Assembly (NCBI RefSeq): GCF_014982785.1
Contig: NZ_JADCKB010000011.1
Location: 36,531 to 100,530 of the forward strand
DNA from: Ructibacterium gallinarum
Lineage (GTDB): Bacteria; Bacillota; Clostridia; Monoglobales; Monoglobaceae
Reading direction: 5' to 3'
Length of the DNA: 64,000 nt
This document shows positions 45,469 through 55,066 of this stretch, in pieces (position 1 is the stretch's first letter; every line of letters starts with the position of its first letter). Below the pieces are notes generated by a model. It was not told where the DNA came from and did not search any database. It saw nothing but the letters and a program-made list of their open reading frames with translations. The position numbers and the translations under genes were made by a program.

Positions 45469-46971
45469 ATGTGCAAGATTGGGTTTGATAATGAAAAGTA
45501 TCTTCGGATGCAGTCCGAACATATCCGGGATCGTATCGCGCAGTTTGGCGGTAAGCTATATCTTGAATTTGGCGGAAAGCTGTTTGATGACTTTCATGCT
45601 TCTCGTGTACTTCCGGGTTTTCAGCCGGATAGCAAGCTGCGGATGTTGCTGCAGTTAAAAGACCGTGTGGAGATCGTGATTGCGATTAATGCAGCTGATA
45701 TAGAAAAGAATAAACTTCGTGGGGATTTGGGAATCACTTATGATTTAGATGTGATCCGTCTGATTGACTGTTTCCGCACCATTGGATTGTATGTGGGCAG
45801 TGTGGTGATGACACAATTTCAGGGACAGGCTGTTGCAGAGGCGTTTCAAAAGCGTCTGGAATCTTTGGGCGTGCGTGTATATCGGCATTATCCAATAGAT
45901 GGATATCCTTCTGATATTGCTAAAATTGTCAGCGATGAAGGGTATGGGAAAAATGAATATATTGAAACCAGCCGGGAATTGGTTGTGGTGACTGCGCCGG
46001 GACCGGGAAGTGGAAAAATGGCCACCTGTTTATCTCAATTATATCATGATTATAAGAGGAATATTCAGGCGGGATATGCCAAGTTTGAAACCTTTCCAAT
46101 TTGGAATTTACCTTTGAAGCATCCAGTAAATCTGGCATATGAAGCAGCTACTGTGGATTTGAATGATGTTAATATGATTGACCCATTTCATTTGGAAGCC
46201 TACGGAGAAACGACTGTAAATTATAATCGGGATGTTGAAATTTTTCCGGTTGTAACAGCTATGTTTGAAAAGATTACGGGAAAATGCCCGTATAAATCTC
46301 CCACGGATATGGGTGTCAACATGGCGGGCAACTGTATTATTGATGATGAGGTTGTGCGTCAGGCCTCCTGTCAGGAAATTCTAAGACGTTATTACACAGC
46401 GTTGTGTGATCAGCGCAAGGGTTTGGCTGATGAAGAAATGATTTTTAAACTGGAGCTTTTGATGAAGAAAGCCGGAATTACTGTGCATGATAGGGCGGTT
46501 ATTGCACCGGCCCTTCAGAAGGCAGCTTTGACGGGATCTCCGGCCGCGGCATTGCAGCTTCATGATGGAACGATCATAACTGGGAAAACTTCGGATTTGT
46601 TGGGAGCTTCTTCGGCGTTGCTTTTGAATACTTTGAAAACGCTTGCTGGAATTAAGGATGAAATACATTTGATTTCTCCAGTTATTATTGAACCGATTCA
46701 GCATTTAAAAGTGGATCATTTGGGTAATAGAAATCCGCGGCTTCATACCGATGAGGCTTTGATTGCACTATCCATTTGTGCAGCTACGGATCCCACTGCC
46801 GAGCTGGCTATGGAACAGCTTTACAAGCTCCGCGGCTGTGAAGTCCATTCTTCAGTGATTTTGTCTGCCGTCGACGAAAAGGTGTTTCGGCGGCTTGGCG
46901 TAAATCTTACCTGTGAACCAGCATATCAGACGATGAACGATAATGATAGCAAGGATTTTGCCTCTGTTTAA
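45469..46971 (+). CDS. DUF1846 (UPF0371) protein
   Basis: 500 residues, the family length. MCKIGFDNEKYLRMQSEHIRDRI, GKLYLEFGGKLFDDFHASRVLPGF and TAPGPGSGKMATCLSQLYHDY are its hallmarks; the last may bind a nucleotide or phosphate. Conserved in anaerobic Firmicutes, with no established reaction. The ATG at 45469 follows GGGAGAGG; the long frame from 45400 overlaps the promoter. Monocistronic, with a terminator after it. Confidence 0.92.
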   Translation: MCKIGFDNEKYLRMQSEHIRDRIAQFGGKLYLEFGGKLFDDFHASRVLPGFQPDSKLRMLLQLKDRVEIVIAINAADIEKNKLRGDLGITYDLDVIRLIDCFRTIGLYVGSVVMTQFQGQAVAEAFQKRLESLGVRVYRHYPIDGYPSDIAKIVSDEGYGKNEYIETSRELVVVTAPGPGSGKMATCLSQLYHDYKRNIQAGYAKFETFPIWNLPLKHPVNLAYEAATVDLNDVNMIDPFHLEAYGETTVNYNRDVEIFPVVTAMFEKITGKCPYKSPTDMGVNMAGNCIIDDEVVRQASCQEILRRYYTALCDQRKGLADEEMIFKLELLMKKAGITVHDRAVIAPALQKAALTGSPAAALQLHDGTIITGKTSDLLGASSALLLNTLKTLAGIKDEIHLISPVIIEPIQHLKVDHLGNRNPRLHTDEALIALSICAATDPTAELAMEQLYKLRGCEVHSSVILSAVDEKVFRRLGVNLTCEPAYQTMNDNDSKDFASV

Positions 46972-47023
46972 ATAAAAGAAAAATGTTTTGACACAAGTGA
47001 AATCATTTAATAAGAAACTGATC

Positions 47024-47063
47024 AATAACGGTCCTGAAATCTGCAGTGACCGTTATTTTTTGT
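47024..47063 (+). terminator. Terminator after the DUF1846 gene
   Basis: AATAACGGTC (47024-47033) pairs exactly with GACCGTTATT (47048-47057), followed by T residues. Confidence 0.92.
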
Positions 47064-47150
47064 GCTTAGAATTTTAGATGGTGTTGTGGCAATTTTGTTT
47101 CTGTAAATATCTGTTTTTATTTGCAATGTTTTTTTAAAATAATATTGCAA

Positions 47151-47184
47151 AATGTAAACTATATAAAAATAATTAGTTTACATT
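47151..47184 (+). promoter_or_regulatory. BirA operator upstream of bioY
   Basis: AATGTAAAC (47151-47159) and GTTTACATT (47176-47184) are perfect inverse complements with a 16-bp spacer, the form bound by the biotin repressor BirA in Firmicutes. BirA itself is not in the window. Confidence 0.9.
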
Positions 47185-47205
47185 TAAATAAATATATGAT
47201 ATAAT
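47177..47205 (+). promoter_or_regulatory. bioY promoter overlapping the BirA operator
   Basis: TTTACA (47177-47182) lies in the right operator arm, and TATAAT (47200-47205) with an extended TGA is 17 bases on. BirA-biotin would cover the -35 box. Confidence 0.8.
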
Positions 47206-47234
47206 GCCTAAAGTCAAAAGGAAGGGTGATCATT

Positions 47235-47804
47235 ATGAAACGTTTAGTTTTAACGCCACAAGCATTATGTATGTGTGCATTGTTTACGGCTCTGATTGCT
47301 GTTGGAGCCTTTATTCGTATACCATTGCCGGTGATTCCGTTTACTTTACAAACATTGTTCATTATGCTGGCAGGACTGCTCCTTGGAAGGCGTGGCGCTT
47401 TAATAAGTTGTGGAGCGTATTTTATTTTGGGTATGATAGGAGTACCTATTTTTACGCAGGGAGGTGGTTTTGGATATATTTTCAAGCCAACTTTTGGGTA
47501 TTTGATCGGATTCGTTATAAGTGCCTGGATCATCGGGGCAGTAGCTTATTATCGAGTACAGCAGCCTTCTTACTTACGCATGTTAATGGCTTCTTTTGCA
47601 GGTTTGGCAGTTATTTATCTGTTGGGAACAGTATACTATTATTTTCTCGCAGTTTATTATATGGGAAAAACGGTTGCTGTCTGGCCGTTATTGGTCAGTT
47701 GTGTATTTATGACTTTGCCAACCGATATTGTCAGTGCTTTGGCTGCTGCGTTTCTGGCAAGACGCCTTTTACCGTGGGTGCGCCGGTATAGGGTTCAGTT
47801 GTAG
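47235..47804 (+). CDS. bioY: Biotin ECF transporter S component BioY
   Basis: 189 residues with six predicted membrane helices. IPLPVIPFTLQTLFIMLAGLLLGRRGALISCGAYFILGMIGVPIFTQGGGFGYIFKPTFGYLIGF is the unmistakable BioY core that binds biotin. ATG 47235 is chosen for the GGAAGGG upstream. A BirA operator covers the promoter, confirming biotin control. EcfAAT must be supplied elsewhere in the genome. The 3' end overlaps that of the MATE gene by ten bases, tail to tail. Confidence 0.96.
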   Translation: MKRLVLTPQALCMCALFTALIAVGAFIRIPLPVIPFTLQTLFIMLAGLLLGRRGALISCGAYFILGMIGVPIFTQGGGFGYIFKPTFGYLIGFVISAWIIGAVAYYRVQQPSYLRMLMASFAGLAVIYLLGTVYYYFLAVYYMGKTVAVWPLLVSCVFMTLPTDIVSALAAAFLARRLLPWVRRYRVQL

Positions 47805-49126
47805 CTGTAAACCTTTCTTTTGTTTACCAGAAAGAAAAAGGTGACTGCTGCGGCTGAAATCTCGGCAAAGGTAATCGCAAGCCAAATGCCGTCTATGCCC
47901 CATAGTACTGGAAGAAAAAGAATACAGATGACCTGAAACAGCAATGTTCGTAAAAAAGAGATGGCGGCAGAAACAAAGCCGTTGTTGAGCGCGGTAAAGA
48001 AAGCGGAGCCAAAAATATTAAAGCCAGTAATCAAAAAAGATATGGAGTATATCTGAAAGCCGCGACAGGTCATGATCAATAGTGTTTTGTCATAGCTGAC
48101 AAAAATAAGAGAAAGCGGTTTTGCCAAAAGCTCAGCAAAACAGGTCAGAAAGATGCCGGCTGCGCCGATTAGAACCATGCTTTTCCGCAGCAAATTTTTC
48201 AATTCGTTATGATTTTCTTCCCCGTAATGAAATCCGATTACTGGTGCAATGCCGATGGAATAACCGATAAAGACGGCCAAAAAAATGAAATTGACGTACA
48301 TGATTACTCCGTAAGCGGCGATACCGTTTTCTCCTGCCATTTTTATCAACTGAAAATTATACAGAATGTTTACCAGTGACAATGATAGGTTGGTCATGAG
48401 TTCTGAAGAACCGTTAGTGCATACTTTGATAAGCATATTTAATTCAAAGGCAGGTTTTACAATTTGCAGTAGACTATCATTTTTCCGTGCGAAGTAAAAA
48501 AGAGGGAGGATGCCTCCCACACATTGGCTGATAACCGTTGCAGCTGCTGCCCCTGCTGTGCCCCAGTGGAAGACTGCTACAAACAGTGCGTCAAGTACAA
48601 TATTGGTGCACCCGGCTGTAACGGTAATACCAAGGCCTAAGGTAGGTTTTTCTGCAGTAATAAAAAAGCTTTGAAAAACATTTTGTAGCATAAATGCAGT
48701 TTGAAATGACAAAAGAATACTCCCATAAATGATACAATCATTCATCATCTGTTCTTCTGCACCTAAAGCGGCCGCAATGGGACGCAGCCAGATAAGCCCG
48801 GGTATGGTAAGAAGCAGACCAATAATGATGGTGCTCCAGACTAAGGCAGAAAAATAGCGATTTGCTTTGTTTCGGTCTCCTTTTCCTAAAGTTTTGGATA
48901 CGATAGCACTGCCACCAGTGCCGATCATAAAGCCTATTGTTCCAAGCCCCATTAATAAGGGCATGATAAGATTAATGGCGGCAAATGGGGTTTTCCCGGC
49001 AAAATTTGATACAAACAGTCCGTCTATAACACCATAGATAGAAGTGAAAAGCATCATCATCACAGAGGGAAAAACAAATTTTATTAATCTCATAAAGGTG
49101 AAGTGGTCGGATAGTTGAATTCGCAT
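47795..49126 (-). CDS. MATE-family multidrug exporter
   Basis: 443 residues, twelve predicted membrane helices in two six-helix halves (MFTSIYGVIDGLFVSNFAG; later AYGVIMYVNFIFLAVFIGYSIGIAPVIGFHYG). This is the MepA-like branch of the Na+/H+-coupled MATE family, exporting cationic drugs. It sits behind a MarR regulator on the same strand with a 41-base gap, which suggests drug-inducible expression. Confidence 0.9.
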   Translation of the reverse strand: MRIQLSDHFTFMRLIKFVFPSVMMMLFTSIYGVIDGLFVSNFAGKTPFAAINLIMPLLMGLGTIGFMIGTGGSAIVSKTLGKGDRNKANRYFSALVWSTIIIGLLLTIPGLIWLRPIAAALGAEEQMMNDCIIYGSILLSFQTAFMLQNVFQSFFITAEKPTLGLGITVTAGCTNIVLDALFVAVFHWGTAGAAAATVISQCVGGILPLFYFARKNDSLLQIVKPAFELNMLIKVCTNGSSELMTNLSLSLVNILYNFQLIKMAGENGIAAYGVIMYVNFIFLAVFIGYSIGIAPVIGFHYGEENHNELKNLLRKSMVLIGAAGIFLTCFAELLAKPLSLIFVSYDKTLLIMTCRGFQIYSISFLITGFNIFGSAFFTALNNGFVSAAISFLRTLLFQVICILFLPVLWGIDGIWLAITFAEISAAAVTFFFLVNKRKVYSYN

Positions 49127-49166
49127 ATATATCTTTCGCTTTCTTTCATTATTTAGGAGAACAAAG

Positions 49167-49622
49167 TCATGAGCATAAAAGTTCTCCAGCTTCTTCTTTT
49201 AAAAATTCCAAATACTGATGATACATGTTCAAAAACAAGTTACATTCTTTTTCTGAAAACCGCGCGAAGGCTTTTTCCTCTATTTTTAATATTGGATCTA
49301 TAGTATTCTGCATCAGTTTTTCACCAGTTTGTGTTAAAAGAATTTGTTTGTTTTTCTTATTGTTTTCATTGGATGAAAGAACAATATAACCGTTTTTTTC
49401 TAATTTTTTCAAAGCAGAGTTTACGGTTTGTTTGCTTAAGAAAAGCAAATTACAGATTTCTTTTTGCGTATATATTTTTTCAGTTTCTCTTAAAATATAT
49501 AAAATCCAAAATGCACAGTCTGACAACCCGAAATGTCGGGCCAGATGATGGTATAACTGATCATTTTCTTTATAGATACTATTATATACAATTAAAAAAT
49601 TTCTTTCTCTGGTCTTTTGCAA
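49167..49622 (-). CDS. MarR-family transcriptional regulator
   Basis: 151 residues from a TTG start at 49622 placed by AAAGGAGG. The winged helix is EKIYTQKEICNLLFLSKQTVNSALKKLEKNGYIVLSS followed by the wing (NNKKNKQILLT), flanked by dimerisation helices. It probably represses itself and the adjacent MATE exporter through the operator-like dyad in the promoter. A longer frame from 49691 runs across the promoter and is rejected. Confidence 0.9.
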   Translation of the reverse strand: MQKTRERNFLIVYNSIYKENDQLYHHLARHFGLSDCAFWILYILRETEKIYTQKEICNLLFLSKQTVNSALKKLEKNGYIVLSSNENNKKNKQILLTQTGEKLMQNTIDPILKIEEKAFARFSEKECNLFLNMYHQYLEFLKEEAGELLCS

Positions 49623-49662
49623 GCAAAGTACCTCCTTTTGGTAAAAAAACTGAACTTTTAAT

Positions 49663-49691
49663 ATTATAGTCTGATTTCGGACTTTTGTCAA
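49663..49691 (-). promoter_or_regulatory. Promoter of the marR-MATE operon with embedded dyad
   Basis: On the minus strand TTGACA (49686-49691) and TATAAT (49663-49668), spacer 17, both consensus. The spacer contains AGTC...GACT, a possible MarR half-site pair. Confidence 0.85.
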
Positions 49692-49764
49692 GTGTATTTG
49701 TGCATAGGATAAATGGTTATGGAAATGCTATACATAGAAACTATGGCTTAAGGAAGAAAAAGAC

Positions 49765-50514
49765 ATGGAAATAAATTTTAAACATGCGTTTGCAAATCAG
49801 GAATTATGCGTATGGTATGAGCCACAGGTAGATATGCAGACAGGCAAAATATGTGGTGCAGAGGCTTTGGTTCGGCGGCAGAAGAATGGAAGGCAGATTT
49901 CGCCGCTTAATTTTATTCCTGCATTGGAAGAAAGCGGGCAAATTGTTGAACTGGATCGGGAGGTGCTTCGGGTGGTATGCCGCGATATTCGTGAGGCAAA
50001 GCGGAGGGGTGCTTGTCTGGGACCGATTTCTGTGAATTTGTCAAGAAGGCATATGGGGCAATGTGATGCAGCTGAAGAATTGATTAAAATCACAGAAGAA
50101 AATGGAGCGGAAAAAGAAGATATTGTTTTTGAACTTACAGAAACGGCTGTATGCCGCGATGATAAGGAAGATTTAGAACAATTTATGGGAAAACTGTCAC
50201 AATGGGGATTTCAAATATCATTGGATGATTTTGGTATTGGTTTTTCGGCCTTAAAGTTATTGGCAGATATTCCTTTTCATATTTTAAAACTGGATCGGTA
50301 TTTTGTAAGCAGGATTGGAGATCCCCGTATAGAAATTATTTTAAGTGCTACAGTCGATTTGGCACGGAAGCTGGGGATCAATGTAATTGCTGAGGGAGTA
50401 GAAAATACGACGCAAATACGTTTTTTGTTGGAAAATAGCTGTTTTACAGGACAAGGATATTATTTTTTTAAACCAATGCCTCAATCTGAGTATTTGAAAC
50501 AACTGCTGTCTTAA
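49765..50514 (+). CDS. EAL-domain cyclic-di-GMP phosphodiesterase
   Basis: 249 residues, a stand-alone EAL domain. Catalytic motifs are complete: GAEALVRR, SVNLSRR, ELTETA, SLDDFGIGFSAL, ILKLDRYF and AEGVE. It should cleave c-di-GMP to pGpG in the cytoplasm. It is the first gene of the polysaccharide operon, 16 bases before the diguanylate cyclase gene. Confidence 0.93.
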   Translation: MEINFKHAFANQELCVWYEPQVDMQTGKICGAEALVRRQKNGRQISPLNFIPALEESGQIVELDREVLRVVCRDIREAKRRGACLGPISVNLSRRHMGQCDAAEELIKITEENGAEKEDIVFELTETAVCRDDKEDLEQFMGKLSQWGFQISLDDFGIGFSALKLLADIPFHILKLDRYFVSRIGDPRIEIILSATVDLARKLGINVIAEGVENTTQIRFLLENSCFTGQGYYFFKPMPQSEYLKQLLS

Positions 50515-50530
50515 GAAAGGAAATTGGCTT

Positions 50531-52060
50531 ATGAAAAAATTATATCGAAGATTGGCAGTAACCTTGGCGCTTTCTACACTGTTTATTGCAATTTTGTTTA
50601 CCATTAGCTTGTATGGAAGAAGCAAAGCGGAAAGTAATCATTACCTTAATCAGCTTTTAGAGAGTGAAATTACCAATATTGAAAATACGGTGGCAGATCA
50701 GAAGGAAAGGGAAGAAATTCTTAAAGAAGATTACCTTAATCGTGCATGGGGAGTAGAATACATTGTTTCTCATGATTTTAAAAATATTTCCCGAAGCAAT
50801 GGACTTGTCTTATTAAAGGAGTTAATGGAAGTCAGTAATATTTCGGTAATTGATTATTCTGGAACGATTAGTTTATGTACAGATGATTCAACAGGCAAGT
50901 TATATGAAAATCAGGAAGAATTGCAGACTGTTCTTCACAGTGAAGAAGATAAGGCTTATGTTTTCTGTGTAGATCGTCCACAATTTTCTCAGCGGCCGGC
51001 ATATTTTTATGTATTGGTGAAATCAAATTCACCGTACTATGCCGCAATTCGGATTGACGCTGATGTATCCCGGCTTGGATTGATGAGCCGTGAGGAACTG
51101 ATACAGTATACTCTTAGACAGGCAACCACCGAGTATGATACCAGCATGCTTGCCGTAGATCAGGAAAGTGGACGAATTTTAGGCATTACAGAAAACAATC
51201 ATCAGGAGTTCCATATGGAGGGAACCCAGTCGCAGCAGGATATGCTGCAATTTTTGGATTCCATGCCGACAAGAGAGCCTGTTCTCCTAAAAATTAATGA
51301 TCAATACTGGCAAAGTGTGATTTGCCGATACGAAGATATTTATTTAATTGCATCTTCTTCTATGGATAAAGTGTTTGGAAACATGGCTCAAACTTTACTG
51401 GAAGGATTATTTGGAATATGTATTATCAGTTTATTGACTGGCCTTTTGGTACATTATCATATTATTAGAATGCAAAAGGAATTATCTCTTGCAAAGGCGG
51501 AAGCCAGATATGATAAGCTGACAGGCCTGTATAATCGGAATGGATTTGAGCAGTATGCGGAACAATTTTTAACTCAGGATCAAACAGCTGGTGCTCTTAT
51601 TTTATTTGATTTGGACAATTTCAAAAAAATCAATGATTTTGAGGGACATCCGGAAGGAGATCAAATTTTAAAGAAATTTGCACAATGCTTGAATGCGTGC
51701 TTTAGGAAAAGCGATTGCATTGGACGTTTGGGCGGAGATGAATTTGTTGTTTTGATCCCCAATTTGATTCCTGAAGAAATTTTAGTAGAAAAATTGGAGA
51801 ATGTTTTATATGAGGTTAGAAAAATGCTCAATGGGTATTATGAAAAATATGACACATCAGTTAGCATTGGAGCTGTTCCAGTAGATGGAACCATCAAAAC
51901 TTATGCAGGATTGTATCAATGTGCTGATGCTGCTTTGTATGCGGCAAAATATATGGGGAAAAATCAGTATTATATTAATCACGGTGAGATTCCTTATGCA
52001 CAGGCAAAATCCAAAACAAATATCCGAAAGGAAAAACAGAATCGCGAAAAGAGTGTGTAA
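50531..52060 (+). CDS. Membrane sensor diguanylate cyclase
   Basis: 509 residues. An N-terminal membrane helix (about 8-28) and a second near 295-315 flank a large extracytoplasmic sensor region. The GGDEF domain follows with LGGDEFVVLIP, and an RKSD inhibitory site five residues before it, so product feedback is expected. FDLDNFKKIND binds Mg2+. It synthesises c-di-GMP for the PilZ domain of the downstream synthase. The next gene starts three bases after its stop. Confidence 0.93.
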   Translation: MKKLYRRLAVTLALSTLFIAILFTISLYGRSKAESNHYLNQLLESEITNIENTVADQKEREEILKEDYLNRAWGVEYIVSHDFKNISRSNGLVLLKELMEVSNISVIDYSGTISLCTDDSTGKLYENQEELQTVLHSEEDKAYVFCVDRPQFSQRPAYFYVLVKSNSPYYAAIRIDADVSRLGLMSREELIQYTLRQATTEYDTSMLAVDQESGRILGITENNHQEFHMEGTQSQQDMLQFLDSMPTREPVLLKINDQYWQSVICRYEDIYLIASSSMDKVFGNMAQTLLEGLFGICIISLLTGLLVHYHIIRMQKELSLAKAEARYDKLTGLYNRNGFEQYAEQFLTQDQTAGALILFDLDNFKKINDFEGHPEGDQILKKFAQCLNACFRKSDCIGRLGGDEFVVLIPNLIPEEILVEKLENVLYEVRKMLNGYYEKYDTSVSIGAVPVDGTIKTYAGLYQCADAALYAAKYMGKNQYYINHGEIPYAQAKSKTNIRKEKQNREKSV

Positions 52061-52063
52061 GCT

Positions 52064-53143
52064 ATGAAAAATATCTGGATCATTATTCCGGCTCTGGAAC
52101 CGGAGAGGGAATTTTGTACGTATCTTCATATTCTTTTGGCTGATATTCCTGCTGAGGCAATAATCGTGGATGACGGTTCTGGCCCGGATTATAAAACCAT
52201 TTTTGAGGAAATTGGCCGTATAGATCGTTGCACGGTTCTACGCCATTCTACAAATTTGGGGAAAGACCGAGCGTTAAAGACGGGATTAGCATATGCTTGG
52301 AAAAAAGCTTCAAATAACAGTTGTTTTCTGTGTGCTGACTGCGACGGGCAGCATTCTCAGAAGGATATTATGCGGGTTCTAAAAACGCTTCAGAATCAAC
52401 CAGGATCAATGGTGTTGGGGGAAAGAGATTTTTCTTCTGAACGTACACCACTTCGTTCTCGTTTCGGTAACCATGCAGCGTCAGCACTGTTCTATTTGGC
52501 TTGTGGTACATGGCTGACAGATACGCAGACAGGGCTTCGCGCCTTTGACAGTAGTTTAATGCCGATTGTTTTGGAAACCGCTGGTGATCGTTTTGAATAT
52601 GAAATGAATGTTCTTTTAAAATGTGTCAAAAAAGATATCCCTATTATAGGCGTGACCATTCAGACGATTTATCGAAATGGCAATGAGGGTTCTCATTTTC
52701 GTCCTGTCTGGGACAGCATCCTTGTTTTAAGACCGTTGCTATCTAATTTTGTTCGGTTTGGCTTATCCTCTTTGCTGTGCGCTGTTTTAGATGTTTGGCT
52801 GTTTTGGATGTTTTCCCGTTTAGCAGTATGGGGAACAGAGAGGATTTATTTTTGGCAGATAGCCATTGCAACAATAGCTTCTAGAGTCATTTCGGCTTCA
52901 GCCAATTATGTACTAAACCGCAGCTATGTATTCTGTGCAGGCCGTCAAAAGATTTCTGTTCTGCGCTATAGCCTTTTATGTGCCGGGTTAGCAGCGGCAT
53001 CGGCCGCTTCTGTTACGGCTGTAAATACATTGCTGCATTTGAGCCCTGCCATAAGCAAAATTCTGTGTGATACGGTTTTGTTTTTTCTTTCTTATAGATT
53101 ACAGAAAAACTGGGTATTTCATACAAAGAGGAAAGACAAATGA
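52064..53143 (+). CDS. GT2 glycosyltransferase fused to a GtrA membrane domain
   Basis: 359 residues. Residues 1-220 are a dolichyl-phosphate-mannose-synthase-like GT2 domain (IIVDDGSG, ADCDGQHS, GDRFEYEMNVLL). Residues 225-355 are GtrA-like with four membrane helices. It probably makes or flips a lipid-phosphate sugar used by the GT-C protein at the end of the operon. The stop overlaps the next start (ATGA). Confidence 0.88.
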   Translation: MKNIWIIIPALEPEREFCTYLHILLADIPAEAIIVDDGSGPDYKTIFEEIGRIDRCTVLRHSTNLGKDRALKTGLAYAWKKASNNSCFLCADCDGQHSQKDIMRVLKTLQNQPGSMVLGERDFSSERTPLRSRFGNHAASALFYLACGTWLTDTQTGLRAFDSSLMPIVLETAGDRFEYEMNVLLKCVKKDIPIIGVTIQTIYRNGNEGSHFRPVWDSILVLRPLLSNFVRFGLSSLLCAVLDVWLFWMFSRLAVWGTERIYFWQIAIATIASRVISASANYVLNRSYVFCAGRQKISVLRYSLLCAGLAAASAASVTAVNTLLHLSPAISKILCDTVLFFLSYRLQKNWVFHTKRKDK

Positions 53144-55044
53144 GTTTTGAAAAGAAAAGAAATCTGTGTTTTATACTGACCATATTTTGTTGTGGTATAT
53201 ACCTCACTTGGAGAATTTTTTTTACGATTCCATGGCATCTGGGGATTTGGCAGTCCTTGGCGGGTGTTTTGCTGGCTTTGGCGGAATTGAATACTACTCT
53301 TGGTATGTTTGAACTGATGATCAGCAGAATGAAAGGTATGAAAAAGTATTTAGAGATGCCTGAAGTATCATCTGAAAAATATCCGGATGTAGATGTATTG
53401 ATTGCAACTCATAACGAGCCGGCGGAGCTTTTGTATAAAACCATCAACGCCTGTACTTTTTTGGAATATCCGGATAAGAGTAAAGTGCATATCTTTGTGT
53501 GTGACGATGGAAATCGCCGCGAAATTTCAGAATTGGCGGCACATCTTGGAGTGGGATATTTGGGGTTAAAAGATAATTGTCATGCGAAATCTGGAAATTA
53601 TAACAATGCCCTTGCCCACACATCTTCACCGTTGATTGCAACGTTTGACTCAGATATGATTCCCAGAAGAAAATTTCTTTTGAAAACCGTACCATATTTT
53701 TTGAATCCGGATATCAAAATCGGTTTGATTCAAACGCCACAGAGTTTTTACAATCAGGATTTGTTTCAGTTTAATCTGTTTTCTGAAAAGGATATTCCAA
53801 ACGAGCAGGATTTCTTTTCCCGGGAAATTAATGTAATGCGTAATGCGTCAAATTCGGCGGCATATACGGGGAGCAATACAGTAATTTTGCGCAAAGCCAT
53901 GGAAGAAATCGGAGGTTTTCCTTACGGTACCATTACCGAAGATTTTGAAACTAGTTTGCGTCTTCAGAAGGCGGGGTATATCACCTATGCTACCACAGAG
54001 ACCTTGGCGTCAGGACTTTCGGCTTCTACTGTACAAAGTATGATCGGACAAAGGATTCGGTGGGCCAGAGGAGTGATCCAGAGTATTCAAAACACCAATG
54101 CGATATTTACCAAAGATCTGCCTTTGGCAGGGAGACTTTCGTACCTAAATGCCTATCTTTATTGGTGGTCTTTTTTATGTCGTATGATTTTTATCCTTTC
54201 ACCTATCTTGTTTGCGCTTTTTGGTTTTCAGCTTGTGGAATGTCAATTTTGGGAATTGCTTTTATTCTGGCTTCCTTCTCATCTATGTTATAGTATCTCG
54301 GTAAGATACCTGAGTACCAATGTGCGGAATATGCGGTGGAGTCAGATCATAGATACCATTTTGGCGCCCTATTTGATTTTCCCTGTATTTCTTGAATCGA
54401 TTGGAGTGCATCAGCAGAAATTTAAGGTTACGGATAAAAAGAAAAAAAAAGGAAAAACCGCGTCTTTTCGATATGTTCTTCCGCATAGCTTTTTGATTTT
54501 GCTTACCATAGCGGCAATTATAAGGTTTGCTGGGGGAAAGTATGGCATGGCCCTGATTTACAGCAGTGTCATTCTGTTTTGGTTGTTTTATAATTTAACC
54601 ACACTAATTTATGCTGTTTTTTTCATGCTCGGCAGGGAGTCCAAGCGGAAGTTTGAACGGATTCAGGCGGAAGAACATATGATGGCTCAAATGCATAACA
54701 AGCATTATAGCGGGGTTACATTTGATGTATCTGAGGAAGGTATTTCGTTTTATTTAAATGAGAAGGCCTCATTCGTTCCGGGGGAGAAATTCCACATTGT
54801 TGTGACCTCGGAATACTATTGCACGGCGCTGGACGCAGAGGCAGTATACAGCAGGCAGGAGAATAAAAAATGGTTTTATACAGCCAGGGTCAAGCCGGAA
54901 ACCGAATGGGACAAGCGGCAGTGGTTTCAAATCATACACGACAGAGAACACTCCCTGCCCAAGGAAATTGATCCATGGATGACGGTGTATGATGAAATTT
55001 ATCGTAATATTAAAATGCGCTGGAGCCCTAAAAGGAGAACTTAA
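53140..55044 (+). CDS. BcsA-like processive glycan synthase with C-terminal PilZ domain
   Basis: 634 residues. Two N-terminal membrane helices are followed by the GT2 core: CDDGN (~121), FDSDM (~169), TEDFE (~265) and QRIRWARG (~303), i.e. D, DxD, TED and QxxRW motifs of cellulose-type synthases. More membrane helices follow, then a PilZ domain with RESKR (~500) and FDVSEEG (~529), which binds c-di-GMP. It elongates and exports a beta-glycan when c-di-GMP is high. No BcsB, BcsC or BcsZ gene is present, so the product may not be plain cellulose. Confidence 0.92.
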   Translation: MSFEKKRNLCFILTIFCCGIYLTWRIFFTIPWHLGIWQSLAGVLLALAELNTTLGMFELMISRMKGMKKYLEMPEVSSEKYPDVDVLIATHNEPAELLYKTINACTFLEYPDKSKVHIFVCDDGNRREISELAAHLGVGYLGLKDNCHAKSGNYNNALAHTSSPLIATFDSDMIPRRKFLLKTVPYFLNPDIKIGLIQTPQSFYNQDLFQFNLFSEKDIPNEQDFFSREINVMRNASNSAAYTGSNTVILRKAMEEIGGFPYGTITEDFETSLRLQKAGYITYATTETLASGLSASTVQSMIGQRIRWARGVIQSIQNTNAIFTKDLPLAGRLSYLNAYLYWWSFLCRMIFILSPILFALFGFQLVECQFWELLLFWLPSHLCYSISVRYLSTNVRNMRWSQIIDTILAPYLIFPVFLESIGVHQQKFKVTDKKKKKGKTASFRYVLPHSFLILLTIAAIIRFAGGKYGMALIYSSVILFWLFYNLTTLIYAVFFMLGRESKRKFERIQAEEHMMAQMHNKHYSGVTFDVSEEGISFYLNEKASFVPGEKFHIVVTSEYYCTALDAEAVYSRQENKKWFYTARVKPETEWDKRQWFQIIHDREHSLPKEIDPWMTVYDEIYRNIKMRWSPKRRT

Positions 55045-55066
55045 AGAGGGCAAGGAGGGAAATGTA